Shown: positions 27,936-36,579, counted from the stretch's first letter. The stretch is 42,682 nt of DNA from Deltaproteobacteria bacterium (GCA_025356865.1 JANXQJ010000090.1:1-42682), one strand, 5' to 3'. Numbers and translations: made by a program. The notes: a model not told the origin generated them from the sequence alone.

Positions 27936-29122
27936 AACTGAAGCGATTGGCAATCACGGCATGCCTGGCGGGGGCGCTGGCGGTTCCCGCGTGGGGAGCG
28001 GAACCCGTCAAGGTCGGCGGACTTTTCGACCTGACCGGCGTCACGGCCGAGATCGGGAAACCGTTTCTCGAAGGGGTGAAGGATGGCGTCGCCTGGTTCA
28101 ACCAGAACGGCGGCGTCGACGGCAAGGGGAAGCAGATCGAGCTGATCGCGGTCGACTACGGCTACAAGATCCCGCAGGCGCAGGCGGCGTACAAGAAGTT
28201 CGTCGAGCAGGACAAGGTCATCATGGTCGAGGGCTGGGGGAGCGGCGACACCGAGGCGCTGAAGGAGCAGGTGACGAAGGACAAGGTCCCCTACTTCTCC
28301 GCCGGCTTCACGGCGCACATGAACGACCCGGCCAAGGCGCCGTACAACTTCTTCCTGGGCGCGAGCTACTCCGACCAGGTACGCGCGTTCCTGACGTTCG
28401 TCAAGAAGGACTGGAAAGACAAGTCGCGCAAGCCCAAGATCGCCTTCGTCTACCCGAACCACGGCTTCGGCAAGTCGCCGATCGAGGCGGGCAAGGCGTT
28501 CTGCAAGGAGATGGGTTTCGACGTGGTCGAGGACGAGATCATCCCGGCCAGTTTCCAGGACGTGACGAGCCAGATGCTCAACCTGCAGAAAAAAGCGCCT
28601 GACTACGCCTTCATCCAGACCACCGTCCAGTGGGCGGCGGGCGTCCTCAAGGACGCGAAGAAACTGGGCCTCAAGACGAAGTTCTGCGTGAACAACTACG
28701 GCATGAACGAGCAGTTGCCCGAGCTGGCCAAGGACGCGGCCGAAGGCGTCTACGGCATCGTGACCAACCCGCCGTTCGGCACCGACGTCAAGGGGATGAA
28801 GAAACTGGTCGACTGGCACAAGAAGAACCATCCCGGCGACACCCACAACGTCACCTACGTTCGCGGCTGGAGTTACGCGCTCACCTGGGCCGAGGCCATC
28901 AAGATCGCCGACAAGAATAAGGAACTCACCGGAGAGGGCGTGAAGAAGGCGCTCGAGTCGATGAAGAACTTCGACCTGGCCGGACTCGTCCAGCCGACCA
29001 CGTATGCCGCCGACGACCACCGGTCGAGCACGAAAAGCGTCCTCTACGTGATCAAGGGCGGCAAGCTGACCAAGGTCGAGGAGATCGAAGTCCCCCGCAA
29101 GAAGGAATACCTGGGGCTTTAG
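27932..29122 (+). CDS. LivK-type periplasmic substrate-binding protein
   Basis: Signal peptide; GGLFDLTGVTAEIGKPFLEGVKDGVAWFNQNGGVDGKGKQIELIAVDYGYK: Peripla_BP_6. Confidence 0.92.
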   Translation: MKLKRLAITACLAGALAVPAWGAEPVKVGGLFDLTGVTAEIGKPFLEGVKDGVAWFNQNGGVDGKGKQIELIAVDYGYKIPQAQAAYKKFVEQDKVIMVEGWGSGDTEALKEQVTKDKVPYFSAGFTAHMNDPAKAPYNFFLGASYSDQVRAFLTFVKKDWKDKSRKPKIAFVYPNHGFGKSPIEAGKAFCKEMGFDVVEDEIIPASFQDVTSQMLNLQKKAPDYAFIQTTVQWAAGVLKDAKKLGLKTKFCVNNYGMNEQLPELAKDAAEGVYGIVTNPPFGTDVKGMKKLVDWHKKNHPGDTHNVTYVRGWSYALTWAEAIKIADKNKELTGEGVKKALESMKNFDLAGLVQPTTYAADDHRSSTKSVLYVIKGGKLTKVEEIEVPRKKEYLGL

Positions 29123-29127
29123 CGATA

Positions 29128-29940
29128 ATGCTGAAACTGGACGGCATCGAGGTCGTCTACGGCGGGGCGGTGCTCGTCCTTCGGGGGCTTTCGATCGAAG
29201 TCCCCGAGGGACGCATCGTCGCCCTGCTCGGCGCCAACGGGGCGGGAAAGAGCACGACGCTCAAGTCGGTCTCGGGCCTGCTCGCATCCGAGGGCGGGAA
29301 GGTCACCCGCGGCTCGATCCGCTTCGACGGGAAGGAGATCGCCGGCTGCGCGCCCGAGGAACTGGTCTCGCGCGGCATCTTCCACGTCATGGAGGGGCGG
29401 CGCGTCTTCGAGGATCTCTCCGTCGAGGAGAACCTCGCCTGCGGCGGCTACCGGCGCACCGACCGGTCGGGGATGCGCGCCGACCTCGAGATGGTCTACG
29501 ACTTCTTCCCCCGGTTGCGGGAACGGCGCAGGCAACAGGCCGGCTACCTCTCGGGCGGGGAGCAGCAGATGCTGGCGATCGGCCGGGGGCTCATGGCGGC
29601 GCCGCGGCTCATGCTGCTCGACGAGCCGTCGCTCGGCATCGCGCCGCTCCTGGTGCAGGAGATCTTCCGCCTGATCGAGCGGATCAACCGGGAACGGGGC
29701 ACGACCATCCTGCTGGTCGAGCAGAATGCGAACATCGCCCTCGGCATCGCACACCACGCCTTCCTGATGGAAGGCGGCCGCGCGGTGCTCGACGGCCCGG
29801 CCGAATCGCTCCGGAGCAGCGACGAGGTGCGCCAGTTCTACCTGGGCTTCTCGGACCACGGCGGCAAGAAAAATTATCGCGAGATGAAGGCCGAAATCCG
29901 CCGCACGCACGGCGGGGAGGTGAACGATGGCATTGCCTGA
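29128..29940 (+). CDS. livF: LivF ATP-binding protein
   Basis: ALLGANGAGKSTTLKSVSGLL, FHVMEGRRVFEDLSVEENL, YLSGGEQQMLAIGRGLM, LLDEPSLGIAPLLV. Confidence 0.93.
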   Translation: MLKLDGIEVVYGGAVLVLRGLSIEVPEGRIVALLGANGAGKSTTLKSVSGLLASEGGKVTRGSIRFDGKEIAGCAPEELVSRGIFHVMEGRRVFEDLSVEENLACGGYRRTDRSGMRADLEMVYDFFPRLRERRRQQAGYLSGGEQQMLAIGRGLMAAPRLMLLDEPSLGIAPLLVQEIFRLIERINRERGTTILLVEQNANIALGIAHHAFLMEGGRAVLDGPAESLRSSDEVRQFYLGFSDHGGKKNYREMKAEIRRTHGGEVNDGIA

Positions 29941-30706
29941 CCTGCTCGTGCTCGCGGACCGGACGCCCGCAGCCGCGGCCCGGATCGACCTCTCGATCGG
30001 CTACGCCCGGAAGCACGGGGCGCTGGTCAAGGGCGTCGCGTTCCCGACGGGCGGGAGCGCCGGCGACGAGATGGAAACCGCCCGGCTCTTCGCGGAACGG
30101 GTGCGGCCATCGGGCGTGGCCTCATCCTGGGTCGATATCGACAGTTCCCGCGGGCGCGGCTTCGCCTCGGTGCTTCAGGCGGCGCACTACAGCCGGCTGG
30201 TCGTGGTCGGGCAGGCGCCCGAGCGGGGCGGAAACGCGGAACTGTCCGACCTGCCCGAGCGGCTGGTGCTGCAGACCGGGCGTCCGGTGCTCACGGTGCC
30301 CTACGCGGGACGGTTCGAGAAGTTCGGCGAACGGGTGATGATCGCCTGGAACGACGGCCGCGAGTCCACGCGGGCGATCCACGACGCGTTCCCGATATTG
30401 CGGACGGCGCAAAAGGTGCACCTCGTCAAGGTGATCACCGAGGCCGACGCATTGCGCGGGGCCGAGAAACGGCTTTCGGAAATAGTCGAATACCTGGGGC
30501 GGGCGGGCGTCCGGTGCAAGGGCGAACTGATCCTCTCGATCGATTTCCCTTCGGGCGACCGGATCCTCAACCGGGCGGCCGAGGAAGGGATCGACCTGCT
30601 CGTGATGGGCGCCTACGGACGCGCCGGCAACGGCAAGCCGGTGCTGGGCGGGGTCGCGAAGCACATCCTCCGGCACATGACGCTGCCGGTGATGATGTCG
30701 CATTAG
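29927..30706 (+). CDS. Universal stress protein-family protein coupled to livF
   Basis: Start overlaps the livF stop; GRPVLTVPYAG...RVMIAWNDGRESTRAIHDAFPIL and GIDLLVMGAYGRAGNGKPVLGGVAKHILRHMTLPVMMSH (Usp C-terminal motif). Confidence 0.87.
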   Translation: MALPDLLVLADRTPAAAARIDLSIGYARKHGALVKGVAFPTGGSAGDEMETARLFAERVRPSGVASSWVDIDSSRGRGFASVLQAAHYSRLVVVGQAPERGGNAELSDLPERLVLQTGRPVLTVPYAGRFEKFGERVMIAWNDGRESTRAIHDAFPILRTAQKVHLVKVITEADALRGAEKRLSEIVEYLGRAGVRCKGELILSIDFPSGDRILNRAAEEGIDLLVMGAYGRAGNGKPVLGGVAKHILRHMTLPVMMSH

Positions 30707-30723
30707 CCCGCGCGCTGCGGGCT
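30705..30723. terminator. Bidirectional terminator-like hairpin between convergent genes
   Basis: AGCCCGC-GCGCT-GCGGGCT immediately after the usp stop and before the arfB stop. Confidence 0.55.
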
Positions 30724-30729
30724 CCCGGC

Positions 30730-31152
30730 CTACTCCGGCCTGACGGGCTTGCGGGCCTGCTTCGTCACGCTTCTCTGCTGCTTCCCTTCCAACCTGCGTT
30801 CCTTCGACCCCTTCGTCGGCCGCGTCTTCTTTCTCGGAGGCGCCGGCGGCGCGGCGGCCGCCTCGACCAGCGCGACCAGCCGGTCGCGGGCATCCTGCCG
30901 GTTCCGCTCCTGCGTCCGGAAGCGCGCCGCCTCGATCAGCAGCACCCCCTCCTTCGTCATCCGCTTCCCCGCCATCCGGACCAGCCGTGCGCGCACCGCA
31001 TCCGGAAGGTGGCGGGCGTTTGCCACGTCGAAGCGAAGCTGCACCGCCGTCGACACCTTGTTGACGTTCTGGCCGCCGGGCCCCGACGCGCGGACAAACG
31101 CCTCGGAAAGTTCGCTCTCGTCGATGGCTACCTGGTCGTTGATCCGGATCAT
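30730..31152 (-). CDS. arfB: ArfB (YaeJ)-like peptidyl-tRNA hydrolase / ribosome rescue factor
   Basis: FVRASGPGGQNVNKVSTAVQLRFD GGQ motif; basic C-terminal tail. Confidence 0.93.
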   Translation of the reverse strand: MIRINDQVAIDESELSEAFVRASGPGGQNVNKVSTAVQLRFDVANARHLPDAVRARLVRMAGKRMTKEGVLLIEAARFRTQERNRQDARDRLVALVEAAAAPPAPPRKKTRPTKGSKERRLEGKQQRSVTKQARKPVRPE

Positions 31153-31164
31153 CCGGTCATTCTA

Positions 31165-31644
31165 CTACCCCTCCAACCACTCATCCTGGATGATATCGCC
31201 TTGCAGGCCGACGACCACCGCGCGCACCGGCACTTTCCGGCCGCTTTCCTTCAGGGCGCGGGCGGCCATCCCGAGCAGGCCGCGGCAACACGGCACTTGC
31301 ATGATCAGCACCGTCAGCGTATTGATCCGCGCATCCTCGAAGAGCGACTTCAGCTTGCCTTCGTAGACATCCTGGTTCGCGTCCAGCTTCGGGCACGCGA
31401 TCGCGAGCGACTTGCCCGCAAGCCACTCCGAGTGGAAATCGCCCAGTGCGAACGCCGTGCAGTCAGCGGCCAGCAGCACGTCGGCGCCCTGGAAATACGG
31501 GGCGACCGGCGACACCAGGTGGAGCTGCACCGGCCACTGCCGGAGCTGCGACGGCGATGAGGTCTTCGCGCCGCCCGTTTCAGTCTGCTCCGCTTTCTCG
31601 AACGTCATCGTCTTCGAACCCGGGCAACCGCAACCGCTCATCAC
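31165..31644 (-). CDS. Small iron-sulfur cluster-binding oxidoreductase-like protein
   Basis: MSGCGCPGSKTM N-terminal motif; ADVLLAADCTAFALGDFHSEWLAGKSLAIACPKLD; VPCCRGL. Confidence 0.75.
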   Translation of the reverse strand: MMSGCGCPGSKTMTFEKAEQTETGGAKTSSPSQLRQWPVQLHLVSPVAPYFQGADVLLAADCTAFALGDFHSEWLAGKSLAIACPKLDANQDVYEGKLKSLFEDARINTLTVLIMQVPCCRGLLGMAARALKESGRKVPVRAVVVGLQGDIIQDEWLEG

Positions 31645-32432
31645 GCCACCTCCGCGTCATTCGACGCAAATTTATCTTCGAGCGACCGGACGAACGCCTC
31701 GTACCGGCCGGCCTCTTCGCTGAATGCCGAATCGATTTTCCGGAAGGCCGAGAACAGCTCGCCCACCTGCCGGGTCGAAAGTTTACGATCCATCCACGGG
31801 TAGAGGATTTCATCTTCTTTCCGGATGTGCTGCTTCAGGATTTCCGTATAGGCGATCAGGTTATCCGTGACACCGGCCGGGTCGCGCCGCTCGAGCGCAT
31901 CGACCGCCGCCTTGACGCACGCCCGCCCGTTGGCGTGGTCCTCGTACATCACCTGGAGGATGTCGGATTCCCGATCGAAGCGGGCGAAGAGCAGATCCTC
32001 TTCCTTGGCGTGATGGAAGCGGTCGGCGTAGTTGCGTATGAAGGCCACGATCGCCACCACAAGTTGCCTGTCGTCCTCCGCGTGCACGTCCAGCGAGGCG
32101 GTGACCGCGGGTACGAGCGCGATGAGGCGGAGGATGAGCCTGTGCTCGTCCACCAGCGTCTTCATCGGCGGCGAAAAGCCCTTCTTCGGGGACGAAGCGG
32201 CGGGGCGGGCCGAAAGCACGACCGCTTCCCCGGGCGCGACGATGGCGCCGATCGCGGTCATCAGCGCCAGCTCGACTTCGGGCGCCAGCCCGTGGATGTC
32301 GACGATATCCCCAAGCGGGCACGTGCCGAGACTGCACGGCACGCAGCCGATCCCGTGCGCTTCGAGCAGGGAACCAACCTGCGGGAAGCGGGATATGATC
32401 TCGCGAATCGGGGTACGGAGATATTCGTTCAT
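31641..32432 (-). CDS. ScdA_N (DUF1858)-like plus hemerythrin domain protein
   Basis: REIISRFPQVGSLLEAHGIGCVPCSLGTCPLGDIVDIHGL then hemerythrin HXXXE blocks (DEHRLILRL, HHAKEEDLLF, YEDHANGR, HIRKEDEILYPW). Confidence 0.87.
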   Translation of the reverse strand: MNEYLRTPIREIISRFPQVGSLLEAHGIGCVPCSLGTCPLGDIVDIHGLAPEVELALMTAIGAIVAPGEAVVLSARPAASSPKKGFSPPMKTLVDEHRLILRLIALVPAVTASLDVHAEDDRQLVVAIVAFIRNYADRFHHAKEEDLLFARFDRESDILQVMYEDHANGRACVKAAVDALERRDPAGVTDNLIAYTEILKQHIRKEDEILYPWMDRKLSTRQVGELFSAFRKIDSAFSEEAGRYEAFVRSLEDKFASNDAEVA

Positions 32433-32488
32433 CTTTTCCTCCTTGATGGTCATGCAACTCATTTTGCCGGATCTTCGCGGGCGCTTCC

Positions 32489-32502
32489 TTGACCCGAGTC
32501 AA
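32489..32502. promoter_or_regulatory. FNR/Dnr/HcpR-type palindrome TTGAC-CCGA-GTCAA
   Basis: Perfect 5-bp half-sites, 4-bp spacer, in the divergent promoter region between the hemerythrin and DUF1847 genes. Confidence 0.72.
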
Positions 32503-32586
32503 TCGGGGTAAAAATATTGCGGTTCGTCGTAAGATGAATGATCGGCGGATGACCTGCGATCGCCGGGCGGCAAAGGAGAATTCGTC

Positions 32587-33318
32587 ATGAAGAGAAACGT
32601 TGTTCCAGCCCCGCCGAGCTGTTCGAAGTGCGGCGTGGTGTGGCTGAAGTCGGGCGCATCCAACTGCTGGAGCGGCAATCCCGATAATGCCCCGCCGATG
32701 CCCGGGAACTGCCCCTCCAAAAAAAACGGCGACATCATCGCCTCGTCGTTCGAGCAATACAAGGGAACGCGCGACGACGCGCGGATCGCGCAGGTGGCGG
32801 CGCGGGTCGAAGGGCTGTGCTATCAGCCGGTCCCGGGCAGCGACGCGGTGAACGCACGCTGGACGCGGGTCGAGGACACGATCGCCTTCGCAAAGCTGAT
32901 GGGATACAAGAAGATCGGCATCGCGACCTGCATCGGCCTGCTCGACGAGAGCGAGCGTCTTTGCGCGATATTGACGGCGCAGGGGTTCGAGCCGATGAGC
33001 GTCTGCTGCAAGGCGGGCAGCATCGACAAGCTGGAGCTGGGCTTGAAGGAAACAGACAAGGTGCGCCCCGGCACGTTCGAGCCGGCCTGCAATCCGATCG
33101 CCCAGGCGAAGATCCTCAACCGCATGAAATCGGACATGAACATCATCGTGGGCCTTTGTATCGGACACGACATGCTGTTCGCGAAATATTCGAAGGCGCC
33201 GGTCACGACGCTGGTCGTCAAGGATCGCGTGACGAACCACAACCCCGCGGCCGTGCTGTACGGCCAGAACTTCTACTACAAGCGGCTGCAGAAGCAGCCG
33301 GTGATCGTGCCGGAATAG
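32587..33318 (+). CDS. DUF1847 domain metal-binding protein
   Basis: CSKCGVVWLKSG...NCPSK, KLMGYKKIGIATCIGLLDES, SVCCKAGSI, CNPIAQAKILN, GLCIGHDMLF: DUF1847 cysteine pattern. Confidence 0.9.
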   Translation: MKRNVVPAPPSCSKCGVVWLKSGASNCWSGNPDNAPPMPGNCPSKKNGDIIASSFEQYKGTRDDARIAQVAARVEGLCYQPVPGSDAVNARWTRVEDTIAFAKLMGYKKIGIATCIGLLDESERLCAILTAQGFEPMSVCCKAGSIDKLELGLKETDKVRPGTFEPACNPIAQAKILNRMKSDMNIIVGLCIGHDMLFAKYSKAPVTTLVVKDRVTNHNPAAVLYGQNFYYKRLQKQPVIVPE

Positions 33319-33341
33319 ATGCGGGCCAAAGGAGGATCGGC

Positions 33342-33545
33342 ATGCCGTACATCAACATCAAGATCACGCGCGACGGGGCGACGGCCGAGCAGAAGGCGGC
33401 GCTGATCAAGGGAACGACGCAACTGCTGGTCGAAGTGCTCGGTAAAAACCCCGCCACCACCATCGTGGTCATCGACGAGGTCGAGACCGACAACTGGGGG
33501 ATCGGCGGTGAGAGCGTCACCAAGCGGAGGCGACGCGGCCAATAA
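33342..33545 (+). CDS. 4-oxalocrotonate tautomerase-like protein
   Basis: MPYINIKITRDGATAEQKAALIKGTTQLLVEVLGKNPATTIVVIDEV; N-terminal Pro. Confidence 0.9.
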   Translation: MPYINIKITRDGATAEQKAALIKGTTQLLVEVLGKNPATTIVVIDEVETDNWGIGGESVTKRRRRGQ

Positions 33546-33629
33546 CGGCGTGCGTGCCAAACCGTCCTTTTCCCCTCCAAGGTAGCACTATTCTCACCGG
33601 CGCCACCGCGGGCCGTTCCGCCGTTTCAC

Positions 33630-34060
33630 TGAGAGAGCGCCGGCGCCAGCAGGCCGGCTACCTCTCCGGCGGGGAGCAGCAGATGCTGGCGATCGGGCGG
33701 GGGCTCATGGCGGCGCCCCGCCTGATGCTGCTCGACGAGCCTTCGCTCGGCATCGCGCCGCTCTTGGTGCAGGAGATCTTCCGGCTGATCGAGCGGATCA
33801 ACCGGGAGCGGGGAACCACCATCCTGCTCGTCGAGCAGAACGCGACCATCGCCCTCAAGGTCGCCCACCACGCCTTCCTGATGGAGGGGGGGCGCGTCGT
33901 GCTCGACGGCCCCGCGGATTCGCTCCGGAGCAACCCCGAGGTTCGCCAGTTCTACCTCGGCTTCTCCGACCACGGCGGGAAGAAGGATTATCGCGAGATG
34001 AAGAACCGGATCGGCCGCGAGCGCGGCGCTTCGGCCGAGGTGCCCGATGGCGTTGCCTGA
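33630..34060 (+). pseudogene. Truncated duplicate of livF (C-terminal part only)
   Basis: LRERRRQQAGYLSGGEQQMLAIGRGLMAAPRLMLLDEPSLGIAPLLVQEIF... closely matches LivF at 29517-29940; Walker A region absent. Confidence 0.9.
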
Positions 34061-34250
34061 CCTGCTCGTGCTTGCCGACCGCACGCCCGCCTCCGCGGCC
34101 CGGATCGACCTTTCGATCGGCTACGCCCGGAAGCACGGAGCGCTGGTGAAGGGCGCGGCCTTCCCGGTGGGGCCGGGCGCGGGCGACGAGATGGAGACCG
34201 CGCGCCTGTTCGCCGAGCGACTTGCCGGGTCGGGCGTCGCGTCGAGCTGA
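34047..34250 (+). pseudogene. Truncated duplicate of the universal stress protein gene (N-terminal part only)
   Basis: MALPDLLVLADRTPASAARIDLSIGYARKHGALVKGAAFP... matches the protein at 29927; stops after GVASS. Confidence 0.9.
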
Positions 34251-34264
34251 TCATGGGATCCATT

Positions 34265-34465
34265 TTACCTTGATATATCGGCAGGAGAAACCGATATTTC
34301 AATGCAAATGATCGCCAACCGCCGGTCTGGGTCGGCGCGCGCCCGGGCAAGCCCCGATTCCCCGTCGGTGGCGACGACGGGGCTGAATCCCTCCTTGCGG
34401 AGGTAGTGGGCGAGCAACTCCCGCATCTCCTGATCGTCTTCGATGATGAGAACGGTTCTGGGCAA
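34265..34465 (-). pseudogene. Response-regulator receiver domain fragment
   Basis: MPRTVLIIEDDQEMRELLAHYLRKEGFSPVVATDGESGLARARADPD; reading is lost before the phospho-acceptor Asp block. Confidence 0.75.
34270..34302. repeat. Imperfect inverted repeat at the junction of two truncated genes
   Basis: TTGATATATCGG (34270-34281) / CCGATATTTCAA (34291-34302), 10 of 12 positions complementary. Confidence 0.6.
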
Positions 34466-34580
34466 TGGCCTCTCCTGGCCCGATTATAGGACGTACGGAA
34501 GAAAGCGTAGCGGATTCGTGTTAAGGACGGATGAAGGGACGGCAGTCGAAGGCTGCGGGGGAAATGCGGCCGGTCCCAGC

Positions 34581-34609
34581 TTGACATTGCCTTGCTCACC
34601 CAATATACT
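34581..34609 (+). promoter_or_regulatory. Sigma70-type promoter upstream of the Rrf2 gene
   Basis: TTGACA - 17 nt - TATACT. Confidence 0.7.
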
Positions 34610-34630
34610 ACGACACATGAGGTCGCAGTT

Positions 34631-35188
34631 ATGACATCGCTTTACGGCGCCGCCGCGGAATACGCGCTCCACTCCCTGCTCACGCTCGCCGCCCGGAAGG
34701 CGCCGGCCAGCGTCAAGGATCTCGCGGGCTACCAGCAGATTCCCGAGCGCTTCCTCGCGAAGGTGTTCACGCGGCTCACGAAAGCCGGGTTGGTCGCGGC
34801 CTCCGAGGGGATCGCCGGCGGCTTCGTCCTCGCCCGTCCACCGGAGGCGATCCGCGTGGTCGACATCCTCGACGCGGTCGACCCCGACCGCACCCTGTTC
34901 GCGTGCGGCGAGATCCGCCGGCAGTGCGCCCTGTACCCGAAGACGCCACCCCGGTGGGCCGTCACGGGTCCGTGCCGGATCCACGCGTTCCTGCAGGAGG
35001 CCGAGGAGCGGATGCGGGCGTTCCTCGCAACGAAGTCGCTGGCCGATCTGGTCGGCGAGCTGGGCGCCAAGGCGCCGAAGGCGTTTCTCGAAGAATCCGG
35101 GGCGTGGTTCGACCGGCGCAAGCGCGAGCGGGTCGGACGGCGCGGAAAAGACAAGGATGGCCGGTCGAGCGGCCCCAAGGAGGCATGA
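34631..35188 (+). CDS. Rrf2-family transcriptional regulator
   Basis: YGAAAEYALHSLLTLAARKAPASVKDLAGYQQIPERFLAKVFTRLTKAGLVAASEGIAGGFVLARPPEAIRVVDILDAVD: Rrf2 winged helix; C-terminal cysteines. Confidence 0.93.
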   Translation: MTSLYGAAAEYALHSLLTLAARKAPASVKDLAGYQQIPERFLAKVFTRLTKAGLVAASEGIAGGFVLARPPEAIRVVDILDAVDPDRTLFACGEIRRQCALYPKTPPRWAVTGPCRIHAFLQEAEERMRAFLATKSLADLVGELGAKAPKAFLEESGAWFDRRKRERVGRRGKDKDGRSSGPKEA

Positions 35189-35563
35189 ATGGAAATTCCC
35201 GAAAAGATGCGCGAAGTGCTGAAGCAGGACGGCGTCGTGGCCATCGCCACTCTGGGGGCGGACGGCCCGCACCTGGTGAACACGTGGAACAGCTACATCC
35301 GCGTGACGGACGACGGCCGCCTGCTGATCCCGGCCGGCTACTACAACCGGACCGAAGCCAACGTCGCCTTCAACGACACGGTGCTGCTGACGCTCGGCAG
35401 CAGCAAGGTGCGCGGCTTCAACGGCGCCGGCACCGGCTTCCTGGTCAAGGGCAAGGCCGCCTTCCTGGCGGAAGGCCCCGACTTCGAGGCGACGAAGACC
35501 CGCTTCTCGTGGGCCCGGGCGGTGCTCTCCGTCACCGTCTCCGAGGCGACGCAGACGCTGTAG
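35189..35563 (+). CDS. Pyridoxamine 5'-phosphate oxidase-like FMN-binding protein
   Basis: MREVLKQDGVVAIATLGADGPHLVNTWNSYIRVTDDGRLLIPAGYYNRTEANV: PPOX-like split barrel. Confidence 0.88.
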   Translation: MEIPEKMREVLKQDGVVAIATLGADGPHLVNTWNSYIRVTDDGRLLIPAGYYNRTEANVAFNDTVLLTLGSSKVRGFNGAGTGFLVKGKAAFLAEGPDFEATKTRFSWARAVLSVTVSEATQTL

Positions 35564-35581
35564 GCGGGGGCGACATTCCCC

Positions 35582-35869
35582 CTATCGCTCCGGCGGCCTC
35601 GGTCGGAGGAGTTTCGCGGTCACCTCCTCGGCGCAGTCCGGGCACATGCCGTGGGAGAACAGCGCGTCGGTCGCAAGGGTGAAGAGGGCGAGAAGCCCCA
35701 GGACGATGAACGCCTCCTCGCGCCAGGGCGCCATGTAATCGCCGGGAGCGCACGTCGCGAACACGTAGAACGGGTAGTTCGCGGCCTTGCGGAACGTGAC
35801 CATTCGCTCCTTGTGGTCGCGCGCGAACACGGTCCTGTACGTGGCCGTCACCGGATTCGCCCGGATCAT
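35582..35869 (-). CDS. Small single-TM hypothetical protein
   Basis: EEAFIVLGLLALFTLATDALF TM segment; ATG closely follows the upstream sensor fragment stop (TAAGGACATG). Confidence 0.6.
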   Translation of the reverse strand: MIRANPVTATYRTVFARDHKERMVTFRKAANYPFYVFATCAPGDYMAPWREEAFIVLGLLALFTLATDALFSHGMCPDCAEEVTAKLLRPRPPER

Positions 35870-35873
35870 GTCC

Positions 35874-36458
35874 TTAGGTCTTCTGCGAAACCACGTCGGA
35901 ACCGATCCGGCTTCCCGGCTCCGGCCCCTTCGGCCGCAAGGCCACCAGCTTGAACGTGAGGTCGCGCACGCCGACCGCCCCCAGGGGGCCGACGTCGAGT
36001 TTCGAAATCAGGCCGTCGACGGAATCGACATCGACGGAGCCGAGGACCGCTCCGCCGAACGAACCGTCCGGCCGGCTGACCCGCTCCGCGATGATGATGC
36101 CCCAACGACCGGAGATCCGCCCCTGGAGCAGTTCCGAGACGACGAACCTCGCCTTCGGGTCGCTGCGAAGCCGCCGGAAATACTCCCGGTCGGCGACGTT
36201 CACCTGCGTTCCGGCCGGGCTGCCGCTCCCCCACCGCACGTTCCCGTCCGCGTCGGCAACGCGCAGCGCATGGATTTCCGGAAGAAGGGACAGCTGGCGG
36301 CTGATGTACGCGTCCAGCTCCCCCGGCCGGATCCCGCCGCCTGCGAGTTGCCGCTCGGCCTCCCGGCCCGTCGCCGCCATGCCGACCTCGATCTTGTCGA
36401 GGAGGTTGCAGAGGTTGGAGTCGAGCGACTTGGCCAGGTTCTGCGTCGAGACCTGCAC
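35874..36458 (-). pseudogene. PDC/Cache sensor-domain fragment lacking an N-terminal TM start and output domain
   Basis: LAKSLDSNLCNLLDKIEVGMAATG...DAYISRQLSLLPEIHALRVADADGNVRWGSG...ADREYFRRLRSDPKARFVVSELLQGRISGRWGIIIAERV; no output domain; upstream frame closes without ATG. Confidence 0.72.
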
Positions 36459-36579
36459 CAGGCGGTCGTGCTGCCGTCGGCTGTTGTCGAGGGTGTACCC
36501 TGCGATCAGGTAGGCTACGCGATTATAGTCCAGCTGCTTCCTGGTGGCGGCGGAACGTCGATGCGCTCATACTGGGCAA

